From positions 6,258,001-6,322,000 of the forward strand of contig NZ_CP050296.1 in the NCBI RefSeq assembly GCF_014189455.1: a stretch of 64,000 bases of DNA. The letters are read 5' to 3'. The notes below the pieces were generated by a model that was given only the letters and a program-made list of their open reading frames with translations, was not told the origin of the DNA and made no database searches. This document shows positions 58,950 through 64,000 of this stretch, piece after piece; within the stretch, counting starts at the first letter, position 1, and each line of letters begins with the position of its first letter. A program made the position numbers and the translations under genes. The stretch comes from Mesorhizobium huakuii (GTDB lineage: Bacteria > Pseudomonadota > Alphaproteobacteria > Rhizobiales > Rhizobiaceae).

Positions 58950-59900
58950 ATGAAGACGAAGGCGCCTGGCAATAAGGCTGTGTCTGATGAGACCGAAGTG
59001 GCCAGCGCGCTGGAAGCCAGGTTGCGTGAGGGCTGGCTGGATTTCGCCCGGACAGAGCAGGCAATCGCGCGATACCTTCTCGCCAACATCCGCGACATTC
59101 CCTTTGAAACCGGCGCCACCATTGCCGCTGGCGCTGCTGTGAGCGAGGCAAGCGTCACCCGTTTCGTGCGGCGTCTCGGCTACGCAGACCTCAAGGAAAT
59201 GAAACGTGGCCTGCGCTCCGCGCCGAAAGTCGCTGGCTCAGGCCTGGATAGCGCCGAGCTGCGTTTTCGTATCGGCGGAGAGAAGCAGGAGCGGTTGGCC
59301 CGCAGCCTGGAGATGGAGCAAGAGGCCTTAGCCGCGGCCTATGGCCTTGCCCAGGGCGAGACGTGGTCCGAAATCGTCAATCTGCTCAGCACCTGCGAGC
59401 GCGTGAACTGCGTGAGCTTCCAGGCAGTGAAGGGATTGGGGCTCGATTTCGCGACGCGTCTGCGCTGGGTGCGCAGCGGTGTTCGCTTTGCCGAAGGGTT
59501 GGGCGGCACGTTCTCGGAAATCCTCACCGATGGCGGCGAGAATTCTTGCGTCCTGCTGATCGACACCGCGGAATACGCCGCAATGACCTTTCGACTGTGC
59601 ACTCAGATCAAGCGCCGCAAGATTCCATTGATTATCGTCACCGACAAATACAGTCGCTGGGCATCTGAGTACACAAAGCTAGCGCTCGAAGTGTCGACAC
59701 GCGTCGATCTGTACTGGGATTCGACGTCCGCGATAAGTTCGGTACTGAACCTACTCACGCATTCCGTGGCCGAGAAACTCGGCAAATCGGCTGAGACGCG
59801 GATGAATGAGCTGGAGGATATCGCCGGGATCCTGCGGACCTTTCACAAACCGCCACGGCGCATAGCGCGGCACATCAAAGAGGAAGAAGGCGAAGAATGA
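58950..59900 (+). CDS. MurR/RpiR family transcriptional regulator
   Basis: 316 aa from ATG 58950 (TTG 58941 also possible). N-terminal HTH with ARTEQAIARYLLANIRDIPF, GAAVSEASVTRFVRRLGYAD; C-terminal SIS-type sugar-phosphate-binding domain (CERVNCVSFQAVKGLGLDFA). It probably controls the downstream amidase/ABC cluster. Confidence 0.9.
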   Translation: MKTKAPGNKAVSDETEVASALEARLREGWLDFARTEQAIARYLLANIRDIPFETGATIAAGAAVSEASVTRFVRRLGYADLKEMKRGLRSAPKVAGSGLDSAELRFRIGGEKQERLARSLEMEQEALAAAYGLAQGETWSEIVNLLSTCERVNCVSFQAVKGLGLDFATRLRWVRSGVRFAEGLGGTFSEILTDGGENSCVLLIDTAEYAAMTFRLCTQIKRRKIPLIIVTDKYSRWASEYTKLALEVSTRVDLYWDSTSAISSVLNLLTHSVAEKLGKSAETRMNELEDIAGILRTFHKPPRRIARHIKEEEGEE

Positions 59901-59946
59901 CGATCGATCACCCTTTGCAGAATTCTTGGACGGTCAGGGCACGGGT

Positions 59947-61395
59947 ATGAAGCTGACGGAATACGCCGCCCATGACGGGCTTGGTCTGGCCGAGCTCCTG
60001 CGCAAGCGGGAAATCACGCCGCGCGAGCTGGGAAACTGCATCCTTTCGGGGATCGCCGCGGTCAATCCGCGGATCAATGCCGTTATCGAAACCTATGCCG
60101 ATGCGATCGAAGCGCTTGGCGAGGCTCCCGGACCAGCGCCTTTCTACGGCATGCCGACATTGACCAAGGATTTCCCCATAGAAGCCGGCCGGCCGGCCGA
60201 GTTCGGCAGCGTTTTCACCAAGGGTTTCATCCCGGAAGAGGATGATGCCTTCTGGGTGAAACTGCGATCCGGTGGCCTTGCCAATATCGGGCGCACCACC
60301 ACCTCGGAATTCGGCATCGCCGCGGCAACGGAATCCTCGCTCTATGGCGCGACGCGCAACCCCTGGGATACCAGCAGGGGTGTTTCGGGATCGAGCGGCG
60401 GATCTGCCGCCGCCGTTGCCGCCGGAATCGTTCCTTTCGCGCAAGGCGGCGATGGCGGCGGCTCCATTCGCACCCCCGCTTCCTTTTGCGGTGTCGTCGG
60501 CCTGAAGCCGTCCCGCGGCCGGATCAGCGGCGCGCCGGACTCGAATGCGCCAATGCTGGGTCTCTCTATATCGTTCATGCTGGCACGCTCGATCCGGGAC
60601 ACGGCGGTGTTGCTTGATCAGGGATCCGGCGCGGTTGCCGGCGACGCCTATGAGATCGTCCATCCCGCCACCAGCTATGCCCAGGCGATCGAGACGCCGC
60701 CCAAGGCTTTACGCATCGCCCTTTGCACGACGTCCTGGTCAGGCTATCCGCTCGACGCCGAAGTTAAGGCGACGGTCCTCGACGTGGGCAAGAGACTGGA
60801 GCAGATGGGCCACAAGGTGGTCGAGGCCGGTCCCGCGTTCGACTATGAGCGCTATCTCGCGGCTCAGAAAGTGATCTGGGCAGCCTCCACGGCGCAATCG
60901 CTCGACGCGTTGGCGGGCCTGCTGCGACGGCCGGTCGAAGAGAGTGGCCTGCAGCAGACAACACTTGCGGTCTACCGCCATGGCCACACGCTAAACGCAG
61001 CGAGCTTGATCGCCGCGATTGCTGTTTATGACAAGATCACCCGGGTGGTTGGTGAATTCCTTGCCGTCCATGACGTGCTGGTGACGCCCACTTGCGCGAT
61101 TTCACCGGAATTGCTCGGAACCTACAACCCCGATCGTCCTGGCCGCAGCATCGATACGGTGTTTGCGGACATGGCGCCGAAAGAGACTTTCAGCGCGCTC
61201 TTCAACGGCACCGGATCGCCGGCAATATCCCTGCCGCTCGGCTGGACACAAAACGGCCTGCCGATCGGAGTGCAGTTTGTCGCCGCATTCGGACGTGACG
61301 ACCTGCTGCTGCGGCTAGGGGCGGTGCTCGAGGCCGAATACGCCTGGCACCACCGCAAACCATCCGCCCACATCACCCAAGACTGCTTGAACTAA
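59947..61395 (+). CDS. Amidase (amidase signature family)
   Basis: 482 aa from ATG 59947. The signature Ser-cisSer-Lys triad is visible: Lys in MPTLTKDFPIEAG (about residue 75), GVSGSSGGSAAAVAAGIVPF with cis-Ser (about residue 153) and the nucleophile Ser in DGGGSIRTPASFCGVVG (about residue 180). It hydrolyses amides, substrate unknown. Next to a peptide-type ABC importer, it may process the imported amide. Confidence 0.93.
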   Translation: MKLTEYAAHDGLGLAELLRKREITPRELGNCILSGIAAVNPRINAVIETYADAIEALGEAPGPAPFYGMPTLTKDFPIEAGRPAEFGSVFTKGFIPEEDDAFWVKLRSGGLANIGRTTTSEFGIAAATESSLYGATRNPWDTSRGVSGSSGGSAAAVAAGIVPFAQGGDGGGSIRTPASFCGVVGLKPSRGRISGAPDSNAPMLGLSISFMLARSIRDTAVLLDQGSGAVAGDAYEIVHPATSYAQAIETPPKALRIALCTTSWSGYPLDAEVKATVLDVGKRLEQMGHKVVEAGPAFDYERYLAAQKVIWAASTAQSLDALAGLLRRPVEESGLQQTTLAVYRHGHTLNAASLIAAIAVYDKITRVVGEFLAVHDVLVTPTCAISPELLGTYNPDRPGRSIDTVFADMAPKETFSALFNGTGSPAISLPLGWTQNGLPIGVQFVAAFGRDDLLLRLGAVLEAEYAWHHRKPSAHITQDCLN

Positions 61396-61461
61396 CCAGA
61401 CTGCTTGAACCAACAAGCATGGATTGCCCGGGAACATCATCAACGCAAATGGGAGTCTGTC

Positions 61462-62995
61462 ATGGACCGAAGAGTATTCCTCAAGAGCGCGGCACTTGCC
61501 GGCTTCAGCATCGCGACATTGCCGGCGACATTGCTTCGAGCCAATGCCGACGGCAGCAAGGTCCTGCGTATGGCCTACGGAGCCGAGGTTCTCACCCTAG
61601 ACCCGATCAAGACCACTTATGGACCCGATATCCTCATCCAAGGCATGATGTACGCACGCCTGCTGCACGCCAATCCCGATCGCACCGAAGTCGGCCCGGG
61701 CCTGGCCGCGAGCTGGGACATCGGGGATGACGGCAAAACCTATACGTTCCACTTGCGCGAGGCCAAGTTTTCCGATGGGTCGCCGATTACGGCCGAGGAC
61801 GTGGCGTTCAGTTGGAACCGCATGCGCTTCCAGAAGGACTCCGCCTATGCGGCCCCCCTTCCAGCCGCTGACCAAGATCGAGGCAAAAGATGCCAAGACG
61901 GTGGTGATGACGCTCGATCGCAAATTCACGCCTTTCCTGACCCTGACCGAAATCTGGAATACCGGCATCGTGCCGAAGGCGGTGGTCGAGAAAATGGGAG
62001 ACGACGCTTTCGCCAAGGCACCCGTCACATCAGGGCCATTCAAATTCGTCGAGTTGAAGCCGGGCGACCGCGTGGTCCTTGCCCGCAACAAGCACTACTA
62101 TCGCGAGGGCGAGCCGAAGATCGACGGCGTCGAATTCCGCTACGTCCCCGACGACAACACCAGGGTCTCGATGTTGCAGGCGGGCGAACTCGATGTCTGC
62201 CTCGGAGTGCCCGCCCCGCGCATGGCCGAATTGAAGGCCGCCGGCTTCCGGGCCGATCCTGAAGCTTCGAGCTCCACCTATGACATGCTGATCAACCATT
62301 CGGCCGAACCCTTCAACGACCTCCAATTCCGCCAGGCTGTCAGCTATGGCATCGACCGCGCCGCTATCAACGCCGCAGTCACGCTGGGCCTCGGCACACC
62401 GGCCAGTTCCATCATGAGCCCGGCGCTCGATTTCTTCGACAAATCGCTGCCGGTCATTGCCCGGGACGTCGAAAAGGCGAAGGCGCTGCTAGCCGCGTCC
62501 GGCAAGACCGGAGCCAGTTTCGAGCTCATCCAGAATGCCGGCAGTGCGGACGAGGAAAAGGCCGCTGTGCTGATCCAGGCGCAGCTGGCGGAAGTCGGCA
62601 TTACCGTCAACATTGCCAAGATCGATTCAACCCAGGCCTGGACCCGTCTCGCCGACGGCGAATATCAGGCGGAAATGAACTGGTGGTACAACGAGACGCG
62701 AGACCCGGACAACGCCTTGCGCTGGTGCGTCTGGGGTGCTGGCGACAACAAATCCTATTACACCCGCTACAACAACGAGGCTGTCAACAAGCTGATCGAT
62801 GAAGCTTCGGGCGAGGCGGACAATGCCAAACGGGCCGAACTTTATGCCCAGATCCAGAAGACCGTGGTCGATGAAGTGGCGCAGGTGGCGCTCTATCACC
62901 CGACGTGGCTCAACGCCTACGCTCCGAGCGTCAAGGGACTGATCCTGAACGTCGGCCTGCAGTTCTCGTCCATCGGCGGAACCAGCCTGGATTGA
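61462..62995 (+). pseudogene. Peptide/nickel-type ABC transporter substrate-binding protein, frameshifted
   Basis: MDRRVFLKSAALAGFSIATL is a Tat-like signal peptide (GGGAG before ATG 61462). The SBP_bac_5 domain runs VLRMAYGAEVLTLDPIKTTY to EDVAFSWNRMRFQKDSAYAA. At the C run 61853-61858 one extra C shifts frame. In the next frame it continues PFQPLTKIEAKDAKTVVMTL to the end GLQFSSIGGTSLD. Restored length is about 510 aa. A single C too many may be real or a sequencing error. Confidence 0.88.
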
Positions 62996-63068
62996 TCGGC
63001 ACTGGATGCGGGGCGGGATGAAGCAGTTCGTCCATGCCTCGCATCAATTTGAGACCAGGATCCCGACC

Positions 63069-64000
63069 ATGAATCGATTCTCCTTCATCCTCAGACGGCC
63101 GATTCAATTGATCCCCGTGTTGCTGGGCATCAGTGTGATCACCTTCCTGCTGCTGCAAATGACGCCCGGCGACCCGGTTCGCCTCATGCTTGGCCCGAAG
63201 GCCAGCCAGGAGGCGATTGAATTCGTGCGGGCGCGCTACGGTCTCGATCAACCCGTCCCCGTGCAGTATTTCTACTACGTGCTGAATTGCCTGCGTGGCG
63301 ATTTCGGTCAGTCGATTGCCTTTCGTGGCCCGGTCAGCGGTGTCATCGTCGCACGGATCGCGCCAACGATTTTCCTGATCCTTTATGGCCTCGTTATCTC
63401 GCTGCTGTTGACATTCGCGCTCGCGGTCACCGCTGCCCGGCAGCGCGGGCGATGGATCGATCATCTCATCCGTCTCGTCTGCGTTGCGGGTGTTGGCGTG
63501 CCATCCTACTTCGTCGGCCTGCTGCTGATCATGGCTTCTGCCTGCGACTGAAGATCTTCCCGGTATCCGGATACGGGCCAAGCTTCGCCAACAATCTGTG
63601 GCATCTGTTCCTGCCGGCCCTGACGATCGGCATCGGGGTGACGCCGATCCTCGCCCGCAATCTGCGCGCGACCTTCATCCAGCAAATGGACAAGGACTAT
63701 GCGGTCGCTTGCCGCTCCAGGGGCCTGCCGGAGAGCTACATCTTTTCCCGGCACGTGTTCTGGAATTCCCTGCTGCCGACCGTCAATCTGCTGGGCGTCG
63801 TCGTCGCCTTCTTGATCGGCGGCACTGTCGTTGTCGAGAATGTCTTCAACATTCCAGGGCTCGGCAATCTGCTCATCCGCGGCGTTCTCACGCATGACCA
63901 GTTCGTTGTCCAGGCAGTGTCCCTGTTGCTGGCCGTCGGTGTCGTCATATCGAATTTTGCAGTCGACATCTTGACCGCCATTCTCGATCCACGGGTGACA
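63069..64000 (+). pseudogene. Peptide/nickel-type ABC permease (DppB-like), frameshifted and cut by window end
   Basis: From ATG 63069, MNRFSFILRRPIQLIPVLLG and QMTPGDPVRLMLGPKASQEA are typical DppB-type starts. After YFVGLLLIMA (63534) the reading shifts: one base is missing near 63534-63540. Restored sequence continues FCLRLKIFPVSGYGPSFANN, then ARNLRATFIQQMDKDYAVAC and GGTVVVENVFNIPGLGNLL to DPRVT at the window edge. A second permease is expected downstream. Confidence 0.88.

Noticed and set aside
1..64000. CRISPR array or cas genes
   Set aside because: No regularly spaced identical short repeats and no Cas-like protein were seen.

Overview
The window looks like chromosome of a Rhizobiales bacterium, most probably Mesorhizobium or a close relative. 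It is GC-rich and carries rhizobial porin, tandem DUF768 small proteins, a rhizobial intergenic palindromic repeat, DusA, CobT, Lrp, TIGR02281 protease and Mo-cofactor genes. No rRNA, intact tRNA or CRISPR array is visible.

Region 1 (1-18434) is the right part of a prophage. It opens inside a giant polyvalent virion protein (helicase C-terminal half, zincin-like motif, ADP-ribosyltransferase-like domain, PLxRFG region). A lysis cassette follows: endolysin, holin-like protein, small membrane proteins, and an Rz-type spanin with an Rz1-type lipoprotein embedded in another frame. Next comes cargo: an ATP-dependent DNA ligase, DUF768 pair and SRAP protein on +, then an AT-richer block on - holding a multi-pass membrane protein and a coupled three-gene TIGR04255 module. 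A leftward operon (J-domain-family protein, Cys-rich protein, Gp37/Gp68-like protein) ends the prophage. The element stops at a 3' half-tRNA (probably tRNA-Val, CAC-type loop) at 18380-18434, which I read as its attachment site.

Region 2 (18.4-45.9 kb) is core-like chromosome: small secreted proteins, an L,D-transpeptidase, an SDR gene broken by an IS110/IS1111-type element, TetR and MarR regulators with visible operators, rhodanese, hydrolase, moaA, mobA-mobB, an amino-acid ABC transporter without its ATPase, a hydroxyisobutyrate-dehydrogenase-like enzyme, AlkD-like repair protein, Lrp, uracil-DNA glycosylase, GST, nuclease, histidine kinase, cobT, aspartic protease and dusA.

Region 3 (about 45.9-58.6 kb) is an integrative element next to the 5' end of dusA. 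It starts with a tyrosine integrase and gene debris (amino-acid oxidase and methyltransferase fragments). Two 307-bp direct repeats flank a porin and a DUF2384-like gene. Then comes a plasmid/ICE-type block: ArdC-like antirestriction protein, large ParB-like protein, Toprim protein, DUF2493 protein and a 54-aa protein. Three of these genes are preceded by two-tier hairpin leaders whose 3' base holds the Shine-Dalgarno sequence.

Region 4 (58.9-64 kb) is a catabolic cluster: RpiR regulator, amidase, and a peptide-type ABC substrate-binding protein and permease. The last two each carry a single-base frameshift. With the SDR and AlkD-like genes, four genes in the window carry one-base indels, three of them in C runs. 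This means either real decay or homopolymer errors in the assembly.
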